Positions 26,922 through 33,733 of a stretch of DNA of 64,000 nucleotides are shown in pieces. The notes under the pieces are model-generated. The model did not search any database and had not been told where the DNA came from. It worked only from the letters and a program-made list of their open reading frames with translations. Made by a program: the position numbers and the translations under genes. Origin of the DNA: Sphingopyxis sp. LC363 (GTDB lineage: Bacteria; Pseudomonadota; Alphaproteobacteria; Sphingomonadales; Sphingomonadaceae); NCBI RefSeq assembly GCF_000756385.1, contig NZ_JNFC01000008.1, forward strand, positions 20,244-84,243, written 5' to 3'. Within the stretch, counting starts at the first letter, position 1; each line of letters starts with the position of its first letter.

Positions 26922-27496
26922 GAAAAACCATGTCCCCACGCATCCTCATCCTCGCCTTCGCGCCCCTGCTCCTCGCGGCAAGCGAGCCCGAGGACGGCGA
27001 CCTGCTGGCCAGCGCGCAGACGGTACCGGACGAGGTGCTGGCCGCGCAGCGCGGCGGCTTTGCCTTTCAGGGCATGGTGATCGCCTTCGGCGCCGACATC
27101 CGCAGCTATGTGAACGACGAGCTCGCGCTGCGCACGATCGTCAGCTGGACGCCCGAGGGGCAGACGATCGAACGTTTCGTCTCGCCCGCGCTGACCGCGG
27201 TCGACGCGGCGCAGATACAGGGCGGCATATTGACCAGCGGCGGCATCTCGATGCGCGTCGGCGACGAGACGGTGTTCCTCGCGAACAACGGCCAGACGGC
27301 GCTGATCCAGAGCACCGACGCGATCCAGAATGTGCTGATCAACACCGCCAGCAACGTCTCGCTGAACCAGCAGGTCGACGCCGTGCTCGACATCAGCGGC
27401 TATGAAGGCTTCCGCGATGCGCTCGCGACGACACGGCTCAGCGACTCGATCGGCGCCGTAATGGGCGCCCAGACCGTCGGCGCACTCGGAAACTAG
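26918..27496 (+). CDS. Exported protein with a double-glycine processing motif (second C39 substrate candidate)
   Basis: A 192-residue protein with an N-terminal hydrophobic segment (ILILAFAPLLLAAS), then TVPDEVLAAQRGG ending at Gly47, the same QRGG with Leu at -7 as in the protein at 25772. The mature part contains QNVLINTASNVSLNQQV, aligning with NLLINTGAQVSAQSG of that protein, so the two are distant paralogues. Its ATG overlaps the stop of the C39 peptidase (ATGA), giving translational coupling between protease and substrate. The function is probably as a secreted or surface-assembled component; no known domain recognised. Confidence 0.78.
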   Translation: MRKTMSPRILILAFAPLLLAASEPEDGDLLASAQTVPDEVLAAQRGGFAFQGMVIAFGADIRSYVNDELALRTIVSWTPEGQTIERFVSPALTAVDAAQIQGGILTSGGISMRVGDETVFLANNGQTALIQSTDAIQNVLINTASNVSLNQQVDAVLDISGYEGFRDALATTRLSDSIGAVMGAQTVGALGN

Positions 27497-27548
27497 GGAT
27501 CATTCTGAACGACCCCCCGCCCCCGTTTCGACAGGGACGGTTCACCTG

Positions 27549-27578
27549 GCCCCGCCATCATTGGCGGGGCTTCTTTCC
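27549..27578 (+). terminator. Rho-independent terminator after the C39 operon
   Basis: An 8-bp perfect stem GCCCCGCC / GGCGGGGC with loop ATCATT, followed by TTCTTT. It lies in the 100-bp gap between the convergent C39-substrate and barrel genes and reads as a terminator for the plus-strand group. Confidence 0.75.
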
Positions 27579-27596
27579 GGGTCGCTTTGAAAAGGT

Positions 27597-29045
27597 CTAT
27601 TTGCCGCCGAAGGGCATCCGCAGCGTGATCGACACGTCGGGCGCATCCTCGGTCACCCCGATTTCGAAACCGAGGTTGAGCACGTCGCGCTGGGTCAGCC
27701 GGTACGACATGCCGAAATTGAGCGAACCAACGTGGAGATAGTTTGATTTCTGGCGCGTATCGCCGATCTCGGTCTTCGTCGGGAAGATATAATTGTGGCG
27801 ATAGCCGAGCGAGAAGGAAAAGCGGGGGTTGAGCGCAAAGCCGAAGCCGATGTTGGCGGACACCGCATCGCCCGGGTCGACGCGCCCGATCAGCACATCG
27901 CCGACCATTTCGTTCACGTCGCGCGGGATGTGATAAAGGTAGGCCGCGCCGCCATAGATCACTGCGGGATCCGACGGCATCAGGAAGTTGAGGCCCGGCT
28001 GGACCGCCCAGAATCCCGACCCGGTGGCGAGCCCCGTCGCGACGCCGAATTCGTCATAGCCGATCTCGAACGGCCCCTTGCCCGTGTCCGATTTGACGCG
28101 CAGCGTTCCGACGAAAATCGGCTTTTGCCCGACCGGCCGGTTGAATTGATAGCGAAGCGAAAATTCGGCGTCGCCGAATCCGTCCTCGCGCAACGCGATT
28201 TGCCGGACGATGCCTTCGTCACGCTGCTGGACGACCTCGATCCGGTCGTTGCGATACAAATAGGGCAGCCGCACTTCGGCTTCGAGCCGGTCGGTGATCC
28301 CGTAACGCAGCGACGCCGTGCCGACGAGCGTGTCGCGATCGGCGTCGGTCGCCTCGATCAGGCCGATCTGGATGCCGGGGATCAGCTCGATCCCGCGGAA
28401 CACGAGGCGGTTGGTCGACGAGCGCGTATATTCGAACGAGGGTTCGAAAAAGAGTTCGCCGGCGCGCGTGAGCACGCCCTGCCCTTCGGGAACCGCCGCG
28501 ACGCGTTGCTGGGGTGGCTCTTCCGGCGGCGGCGCTTCGCCGACCGGCGCATCGGGCAGCGCGACCGCGTCGCTGCCGGGGCCGGGAAGCGCGGGTCCGG
28601 CGCCGACGCCCTGCCCCCCGACACCCCCCATGCCCGTGCCGCGGAAGATGTCGAGCGGCGCTTCGGCGAGCGCGAAGGAGGAAAGCCGGTCGACCTGCGC
28701 CTGCTGGGTCACGATCTGTTGCTGGAGCTTCGCGATCTGCTCTCCCTGCTCGGCGATCATGGCGCTCTGCCGGTCGATCAGCGCGCGCTGTTCGGCGATG
28801 ATCCGGCGCTGCGCGTCGATCTCGCTCTCGGAACTCGCGGCGGGATCGCCCGCGGCAGCGCCTGCCGGTGCCAACGCCGCGGCGCGCCAGGTCGGCGCGG
28901 TGTCGAGGAACGGCAGCGTCTCGCAAAGGCATTCGAGCGCCGGCGCCTCATGCGCGCGTGCCTGCGCGGGCATGAAGACGGCCGAAAAGCCGGCGGCCGC
29001 CACGCCCAAATGGCGCAGCGCGGGCGGGGCGGACACGATGCTCAT
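27597..29045 (-). CDS. FapF-like outer-membrane protein: coiled coil plus beta-barrel
   Basis: A 482-residue protein. A signal-like N-terminus (to ~residue 31, AQARA) is followed by a CLC pair and a coiled coil at residues 76-121 built of seven heptads with Ile or Val at every a position and mostly Gln at d (IDAQ, IAEQ, IDRQ, IAEQ, IAKL, IVTQ, VDRL). A Gly/Pro-rich linker leads to a ~300-residue C-terminal beta-barrel domain with alternating strands (FEPSFEYTRSS ... SLGYRHNYIFP ... FGMSYRLTQRDVLNLGFEIGV). This order matches FapF, the trimeric exporter of Fap amyloid subunits. ATG at 29045 overlaps the Crp-gene stop as ATGA. Confidence 0.85.
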   Translation of the reverse strand: MSIVSAPPALRHLGVAAAGFSAVFMPAQARAHEAPALECLCETLPFLDTAPTWRAAALAPAGAAAGDPAASSESEIDAQRRIIAEQRALIDRQSAMIAEQGEQIAKLQQQIVTQQAQVDRLSSFALAEAPLDIFRGTGMGGVGGQGVGAGPALPGPGSDAVALPDAPVGEAPPPEEPPQQRVAAVPEGQGVLTRAGELFFEPSFEYTRSSTNRLVFRGIELIPGIQIGLIEATDADRDTLVGTASLRYGITDRLEAEVRLPYLYRNDRIEVVQQRDEGIVRQIALREDGFGDAEFSLRYQFNRPVGQKPIFVGTLRVKSDTGKGPFEIGYDEFGVATGLATGSGFWAVQPGLNFLMPSDPAVIYGGAAYLYHIPRDVNEMVGDVLIGRVDPGDAVSANIGFGFALNPRFSFSLGYRHNYIFPTKTEIGDTRQKSNYLHVGSLNFGMSYRLTQRDVLNLGFEIGVTEDAPDVSITLRMPFGGK

Positions 29046-29722
29046 GCTCCCAACTCCTGCCCGGCGAAGGGTGGCCGCATCCGCATTCCTCCCATCCTGT
29101 CGATCGCCATCCCCGCCTCTTCGCCGGCAATGGCGCGCAGTCCGCCCGGATCGAGCAGCCGGCACGATTGCGGGCCGTCGAGCTCGATCAGGCCCTGGCG
29201 AACGAAGCCCGATATGGTGCGGCTGACCGTGTGGATCGTCAGCCCCAGATGATCGGCGATGTCGCCGCGCGTCATCGGCAGGGGAACGCTGCCGATCGCC
29301 GACAACCGCTTCGCAGCGATCAACAGGAACGCCGCGACGCGTTCGTTCGCGTTGCGGCGGCCGAGCAGGAATATACATTGGTTGGCGCTGTCGAGCGCGC
29401 GTTCGAGGGCCCGGCTCTGCCGCGGCGCGTCGGGCCCGCCGTTCGATGCGGGACGGCGCGCCAGGACGGCGTTCGTCACAGCCTCGGCCGCGGCGTCGCG
29501 CGCGCCATATTCGACGCCGAACACGTCGCCCTGATAGAAAAAGCCGGTCAGCTGGCGATGACCGTCGACGTGAAAATGACAGGTCCGGACGGTGCCGGAG
29601 ATGACTTCGAACCAGCAATCGCCGGGATCGCCCTGCGAAAATATGATTTCGCCCTTACGAAATTTCAGGATGGCATCCTGCGGAATCGCCCCGCGATGAA
29701 CTTCTGCCGACAGACCTTGCAC
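29042..29722 (-). CDS. Crp/Fnr-family transcriptional regulator
   Basis: A 226-residue regulator with a cyclic-nucleotide-type sensor fold (KGEIIFSQGDPGDCWFEVIS, then FFYQGDVFGVEYG) and a C-terminal winged helix with MTRGDIADHLGLTIHTVSRTI, as in FixK-like proteins. No cysteine cluster for an iron-sulfur centre is present, so it is not an oxygen-sensing Fnr. GTG at 29722 has GGAG about eight bases upstream. It is coupled by ATGA to the FapF-like gene, so it probably regulates the secretion locus, possibly from the 357-bp AT-rich region upstream. Confidence 0.88.
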   Translation of the reverse strand: MQGLSAEVHRGAIPQDAILKFRKGEIIFSQGDPGDCWFEVISGTVRTCHFHVDGHRQLTGFFYQGDVFGVEYGARDAAAEAVTNAVLARRPASNGGPDAPRQSRALERALDSANQCIFLLGRRNANERVAAFLLIAAKRLSAIGSVPLPMTRGDIADHLGLTIHTVSRTISGFVRQGLIELDGPQSCRLLDPGGLRAIAGEEAGMAIDRMGGMRMRPPFAGQELGA

Positions 29723-30079
29723 GCCACGTCTCCAATCTGGAATTGGTATTTGCGGCGACCCCGTTTGCGAGTCTCATCTGCCTTTGCGGACGTCGAATCC
29801 ATCCGGGGAAAGACCTAGGAATTCGTGTGTAAGGATGGCTTAGATGAATCACTTACGTATAATTCCTTAGCGTTTTCGGGGAATATACATTTGGATTCCA
29901 GCACCATAGCTGTATCGGCACAACGAGTGCCGCCATATACTTAATTAGCTTGCGTTAATTGCTAAACAGCTCGCAAAGCGATATGCTCCTCACCAGAGCA
30001 GGTGGGTGGCGGCTTTGCCGCGCAAAAGATGCTCGTCGGTCGCAAAGTGTCCACGCCTTGGGTGTCAGGGGATTGCACC
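29723..30079. promoter_or_regulatory. AT-rich divergent region between Crp- and LuxR-type regulator genes
   Basis: About 357 bp with no supportable gene. The stretch 29820-29990 is visibly richer in A/T than the rest of the window (for example TTACGTATAATTCC and ATATACTTAATTAGC). A short inverted pair AGGAATT ... AATTCCT occurs at ~29817-29867. It must hold the promoters of both regulator genes; no consensus Crp/Fnr site could be placed with confidence. Confidence 0.5.
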
Positions 30080-30346
30080 GTGCATCGAAATGCTTTGAAC
30101 GTCGAACCGCATTTGACCTTTCGTGAGCATCAAATACTGGAATTGGTAGCTGTCGGCTGCTCGGCCAAGCAGATCGCGCTCGAGATCAATATCGCGCCGC
30201 GTACCGTGGAACGGCATATCGAAAATGTGCGGCTGAAACTCAATGCCCGCAACCGCGCGCACCTGATCACGCAGGCGATGCACCTCGGCCTGCTGGTCAT
30301 CGAAACCCCCGCGCCCGACGAGCCGACGCTCTTCGAACTCAAATGA
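30080..30346 (+). CDS. Small LuxR-type helix-turn-helix regulator
   Basis: An 88-residue protein consisting almost only of a LuxR C-terminal DNA-binding domain: LTFREHQILELVAVGCSAKQIAL, then IAPRTVERHIENVRLKLNARNRAHL. There is no receiver or autoinducer domain. GTG at 30080 is preferred because AGGGGA lies seven bases upstream; ATG at 30029 or GTG at 30002 would add 17 or 26 residues with no clear ribosome-binding site. Lying beside the secretion locus it may act with the Crp/Fnr protein, but that is inference. Confidence 0.8.
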   Translation: MHRNALNVEPHLTFREHQILELVAVGCSAKQIALEINIAPRTVERHIENVRLKLNARNRAHLITQAMHLGLLVIETPAPDEPTLFELK

Positions 30347-30368
30347 CCGGGGCGCCTGCGTTGACGCG

Positions 30369-30818
30369 TCAGCTGCGCTCGACGCGGATGCGGCTGAGCC
30401 GCGTCTTCGCGATTAGCCAGCGGCCGCGCGCCTTGCGGTAGCAATCATGATAATGTCCGAAGCCATGGCGCGAGCGACCGGCAAGGTCGCTTCCCTCGCC
30501 TGCCCAGAAATGGTCGTCCATCGCCCAGATGCCCTCGGCGTCGCGCGCGCCGGTGAAGCGGATTTCGAAACTGTGGACATGATGGACGGTCGAGGCTCCT
30601 TCGAGCGCCGCGGTGACTCCCGCCACAAAATTATCGGCGCCGGTGGTCAGCAACTGCTCGTCGGGCTCGCCGCCCGGCATTTCGCGGAAATCGCCGACCA
30701 TGTCGTCGGTGAGCAGGCTGCGCAGCAGCGGCCAGTCCTTGGTGTCGAGCGCGCGCAGATAGCGCGCCTTGAGCAGCCTGATCTCCTCGATCGCGGCGAG
30801 GTTGACGGCTTCGGTCAT
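30369..30818 (-). CDS. SnoaL/NTF2-like protein
   Basis: A 149-residue single-domain protein of the SnoaL-like NTF2 fold (AIEEIRLLKARYLRALDTKDWPLL at the N-terminus, HHVHSFEIRFT and GFGHYHDCYRKARGRWLIAKTRLSR later). Members include dehydratases, isomerases and ring-hydroxylating subunits, so the activity here is open. The RBS GAGGGG sits inside the last codons of a 56-residue upstream reading frame, suggesting coupling with it. Confidence 0.85.
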   Translation of the reverse strand: MTEAVNLAAIEEIRLLKARYLRALDTKDWPLLRSLLTDDMVGDFREMPGGEPDEQLLTTGADNFVAGVTAALEGASTVHHVHSFEIRFTGARDAEGIWAMDDHFWAGEGSDLAGRSRHGFGHYHDCYRKARGRWLIAKTRLSRIRVERS

Positions 30819-30821
30819 GAT

Positions 30822-30992
30822 CTATTTCCCCTCCAGGAAGGCGGCTCGATAGGCCGCGAAACTTTGTTCGACATCGGAGCGGACCAGATCGAAATCTTCA
30901 AGTGCATATTTATGCGGTGCGCGATCCTCGCGCCCGTTGGCCTCGATCCACTCGGTCGACCATATCGGTCCCTCGCCGCAAGTGCAGGTCAC
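30822..30992 (-). CDS. Small hypothetical protein (56 aa)
   Basis: A short frame from GTG 30992 to TAG 30822 translating to TCTCGEGPIWSTEWIEANG at the start and ending in EQSFAAYRAAFLEGK. It has an N-terminal CxC pair, several Trp, balanced charged residues and normal coding-type composition, and stops three bases before the SnoaL-like gene start, as expected of the first gene in a two-gene operon. No strong ribosome-binding site is seen before the GTG. No family recognised. Confidence 0.5.
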   Translation of the reverse strand: MTCTCGEGPIWSTEWIEANGREDRAPHKYALEDFDLVRSDVEQSFAAYRAAFLEGK

Positions 30993-31037
30993 GGGAGCCG
31001 CCGAAACCGCGGAGCGGCGGATAGCTTAGTTCCGAAG

Positions 31038-31114
31038 TGGTGCACCCGACTGGATTCGAACCAGTGGCCCCCAGATTAGGAATCTGATGCTCTATCCTGC
31101 TGAGCTACGGGTGC
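31038..31114 (-). tRNA. tRNA-Arg (anticodon CCT)
   Basis: Read on the minus strand: seven-base acceptor GCACCCG pairs with CGGGTGC, D-arm GCTC...GAGC, anticodon stem TCAGA/TCTGG with loop TTCCTAA (anticodon CCT), T-arm ACTGG TTCGAAT CCAGT, discriminator A and an encoded CCA end. It decodes AGG, a rare codon in this GC-rich genome. Confidence 0.97.
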
Positions 31115-31164
31115 GCCGCCGCTCGTGTAGCGGCGGAGCGCGCGGAGCGTCAATCGGGCTTGGA

Positions 31165-31626
31165 TCAATTGGCCGCTTCGGGCGGCACGATCGGCACCAG
31201 CAGGGGCATCGCGGCGATCCCGTCGTCGCGAAGCGCTTCCGCCTCTTCGGGCGAGGCCTGGCCGTGGATCAGGTCCTCGGCGGCGCGGCCTTCGTGCATC
31301 GCGCGGGCGGCATCGGCAAACTCGCGGCCGACCCAGCGCGATTGCGGCAGCATTTCGGCCTGTTTTGCCGCGATGCCAGCGAGCAGCTTGCGCACCAGTT
31401 CGGGGCCGGGTTCGGGCTCCGCCGCTGCCGAAACCGGCGCGATCGAGGCCTGATTGGACTTCGCGCCCACGCGCGGCGCCATCACCGCCTTCTTCACCGC
31501 GCTGTCGCCGCAGACCGGGCACGCGATCAACCCGCGCGCCTGCTGGTCGGCAAAGCTGTCGCTGCTTGCGAACCAGGCTTCGAACCGGTGATCGCCGGCG
31601 GCGCAGCAAAGATCGAACACGATCAC
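31165..31626 (-). CDS. DUF1178 family protein
   Basis: A 153-residue protein with the DUF1178 N-terminus: MIVFDLCCAAGDHRFEAWF and a likely zinc-binding CPVCG later (GLIACPVCGDSAVKKAVMAP). The C-terminal half is Ala/Glu rich with HEGRAAEDLIHG, also typical. Function is unknown. GTG start at 31626 lies three bases after the glutaredoxin stop, so both are in one operon (ComF -> glutaredoxin -> DUF1178), an arrangement frequent in alphaproteobacteria. Confidence 0.88.
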   Translation of the reverse strand: MIVFDLCCAAGDHRFEAWFASSDSFADQQARGLIACPVCGDSAVKKAVMAPRVGAKSNQASIAPVSAAAEPEPGPELVRKLLAGIAAKQAEMLPQSRWVGREFADAARAMHEGRAAEDLIHGQASPEEAEALRDDGIAAMPLLVPIVPPEAAN

Positions 31627-31629
31627 GGG

Positions 31630-31890
31630 TCAGGCGGCTCCGATCAGCGCGTCGAGTTCGCCCTTCGCGTCGAGCGCGGCGAGGTCGTCGCTGCCGCCGA
31701 CATGCTTCCCGTCGATGAAGACCTGCGGCACGGTGCGCCGCCCGTTCGCGCGTTCGACCATCGCCTCGAACCCCGCGCGGTCCATCGTCACGTCGATTTC
31801 GCGAAAATCGGCGCCCTTGCCGCCCAGCAGCATCTTCGCCCGCGTGCAATAGGGGCAGAAAGCCTTCGTATAAACTTCGATCTGGGCCAT
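31630..31890 (-). CDS. grxC: Glutaredoxin 3
   Basis: An 86-residue class I glutaredoxin with active-site CPYC near residues 11-14 (TKAFCPYCTRAKM), the TVPQVFIDG cis-proline segment and GGSDDLAALDAKGELD for glutathione binding. It reduces protein and low-molecular-weight disulfides with GSH. ATG at 31890 (MAQIEVYTK) is the family start; a longer reading to 31947 is not supported. It lies four bases after comF. Confidence 0.95.
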   Translation of the reverse strand: MAQIEVYTKAFCPYCTRAKMLLGGKGADFREIDVTMDRAGFEAMVERANGRRTVPQVFIDGKHVGGSDDLAALDAKGELDALIGAA

Positions 31891-31894
31891 GCGG

Positions 31895-32755
31895 CTATCC
31901 TGTCGTCCTTTCGCTGTGCATATCGGAATCCAACGAAGCAAAGTCAAATATGTTGCCCCCGGCCGCGTCCGGAACGACGCGCGCCCAGGTCAGCGCCGAC
32001 ACGCGCGAGGCACCGCTCCGCCGCAGCACCCGCGCCGCGGCGCGCAGCGTCGCCCCGCTCGCATGAACGTCGTCGACCAGCACCAGATGCCTGCGCGCCG
32101 CGCGCGCCTTGGCACCCGGCGCCAGCGCAAAGGCGCCGGCGACGATGCGCTCGCGCTCCCTGCGGCCCTTACCGCGCAGCGATGCGGTCGGCTTGACGCG
32201 GAGCAGCAGATGATGATCGCGCGGCGCGCCGGTCAGCCGCGCCAGTTCGTCGGCGAGCAACGCGGCCTGGTTGAACCCGCGCGACCAGAGCCGCCAGCGG
32301 TGCAAGGGCACCGGAACGAGCAGGACCGCGTCGATGTCGCCCGCCGCGACGAGGCGGCGCGCCATCAGCCGCGCCATCAGCCGCGCGTGCCCGGTCCGCC
32401 GCCCATATTTGAGCCGCAGCGCGACGGTGCGGGCGACCGGGCCGTAGACGAGCGCCGCCGGCGCGCCGTCGAATGGCGGCGGCTCGGCCAGGCAAGCGCC
32501 GCACGCCAGTGCTCCGCCGGGCGCGGCGGTGGGTAGAGGAATCGAGCAATGCGCGCACGCCGGCTCGCTCAGAAAATCGAGCGACGACCAGCAGGCGAGG
32601 CAGAATTGGCGGTCGTCGCCGACGATGACACCGCAGCCTGGGCAACGCGGGGGCAACGCATAATCGACGATTGCGCGCCCGATCGCGCGCAGACCGCCGA
32701 ACCATGCCGCGGCCCTCTCGCCCGTTTTTTCGGCTTCCCCCGTCGTCCTTGCCAT
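31895..32755 (-). CDS. ComF family phosphoribosyltransferase-like protein
   Basis: A 286-residue protein with an N-terminal double zinc finger (CPGCGV, CLACW, CAHC, CGACL) and a C-terminal PRTase domain holding the PRPP-loop-like LVLVDDVHASGATLRAA. VPVPLHRWRLWSRGFNQAALLA is another ComF hallmark. In competent bacteria ComF aids DNA uptake; in alphaproteobacteria the role is less clear. ATG at 32755 is used; an in-frame ATG at 32773 would add six residues. Divergent from the methyltransferase gene. Confidence 0.9.
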   Translation of the reverse strand: MARTTGEAEKTGERAAAWFGGLRAIGRAIVDYALPPRCPGCGVIVGDDRQFCLACWSSLDFLSEPACAHCSIPLPTAAPGGALACGACLAEPPPFDGAPAALVYGPVARTVALRLKYGRRTGHARLMARLMARRLVAAGDIDAVLLVPVPLHRWRLWSRGFNQAALLADELARLTGAPRDHHLLLRVKPTASLRGKGRRERERIVAGAFALAPGAKARAARRHLVLVDDVHASGATLRAAARVLRRSGASRVSALTWARVVPDAAGGNIFDFASLDSDMHSERTTG

Positions 32756-32797
32756 AGGCGGGTTGTGAAGCATCGCCCGGGACGGCACAAGCGGCGC

Positions 32798-33649
32798 ATG
32801 TCGCAATCCCCGCGCCCGCTCTTCTCGCCCGCCCGCCACCGTGCCCAGCGCGACCGTATGGCGCGCCTGCCCGCGACCGCCAATTTCCTCGCGCCGATCA
32901 TCGCCGAAACCCTGCTCGACCGGCTGACGATGGTGACGCGCGAATTTTCGCGCACGCTGCTCGTCGGCGCACACGACGCGGCGCTGACCGATCGGCTCCG
33001 CGGCACCGGCACCGACCTCACGATCATCGAAGCGGCGCCGGGGCTCGCAAGCCGGACGGCGGCGATCGCGGTCGAAGCCGACGCGGTCGATCTGCCATTC
33101 GGCAGCTTCGACCTCATCGTCTGGCCGGGCGGGCTCGACAGCGTCAACGACGTGCCGGGCGCGCTCGTGCGGCTCCGCGCACTGCTCGCACCGGACGGCC
33201 TGCTCCTCGGCGCCTTCGTCGGCGACGGCAGCCTGCCGCGCCTGCGCCGCGCGGTGATGGCCGACGGCGTACGGTCGATCGCGCGGCTGCATCCCCAGAT
33301 CGACCTGGCCGCGATGGGCAATCTGCTCCAGCGCGTCGGCTTCGCGCTTCCGGTGGTCGACGTCGAGGCGCTGACGGTGCGCTATGGCGAATGGTTCGCG
33401 CTCGTGCGCGACCTGCGCGCCGCTGGCCTGTCGAGCCGCCTCACCCCCGCACCGCCGCCGCTGACCCGCGACGAAGCGGCGCGGATCGCCGCGGCGTTCG
33501 CGGCGCAGGCCGACCCCGACGGCCGCATCGCCGAAAGCTTCCGCATCGTCCATTTCAGCGGCTGGGCGCCGCATCCCGATCAGCCGCAGCCCGCGCGGCG
33601 CGGCAGCGGCACGGCCTCGCTGGCGGAGGCATTGAAGCCCAAGGAATGA
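32798..33649 (+). CDS. SAM-dependent methyltransferase, NDUFAF5/BioC-like
   Basis: A 283-residue class I methyltransferase lacking the most obvious GxGxG but with the following acidic and DLPFGSFDLIVWPGGLDSVNDVPGAL region typical of the NDUFAF5-like alphaproteobacterial group, plus RLRALLAPDGLLLGAFVG. Mitochondrial NDUFAF5 hydroxylates an arginine of complex I; the bacterial counterpart function is not settled. ATG at 32798 (MSQSPRPLFSPARHRAQRDR) is a typical start. It is divergent from comF. Confidence 0.8.
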   Translation: MSQSPRPLFSPARHRAQRDRMARLPATANFLAPIIAETLLDRLTMVTREFSRTLLVGAHDAALTDRLRGTGTDLTIIEAAPGLASRTAAIAVEADAVDLPFGSFDLIVWPGGLDSVNDVPGALVRLRALLAPDGLLLGAFVGDGSLPRLRRAVMADGVRSIARLHPQIDLAAMGNLLQRVGFALPVVDVEALTVRYGEWFALVRDLRAAGLSSRLTPAPPPLTRDEAARIAAAFAAQADPDGRIAESFRIVHFSGWAPHPDQPQPARRGSGTASLAEALKPKE

Positions 33650-33650
33650 A

Positions 33651-33727
33651 CGTCGCACCCGCGCAGGCGGGGACCAATGGAGGGTTAGCGCAAGGCCGAT
33701 GGCGGCCCCCGCCTGCGCGGGGCGACG
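33651..33727. repeat. Palindromic intergenic repeat, family D
   Basis: Arms CGTCGCACCCGCGCAGGCGG and CCGCCTGCGCGGGGCGACG lie about 35 bp apart between the convergent methyltransferase and mutT genes. Long hairpin potential; no second copy seen in the window. Confidence 0.75.
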
Positions 33728-33733
33728 CCTTGT

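Noticed and set aside
31038..31114. tRNA-Arg as an integration site
   Set aside because: The tRNA is intact with CCA; no partial duplicate of its 3' end or integrase was seen within the window.
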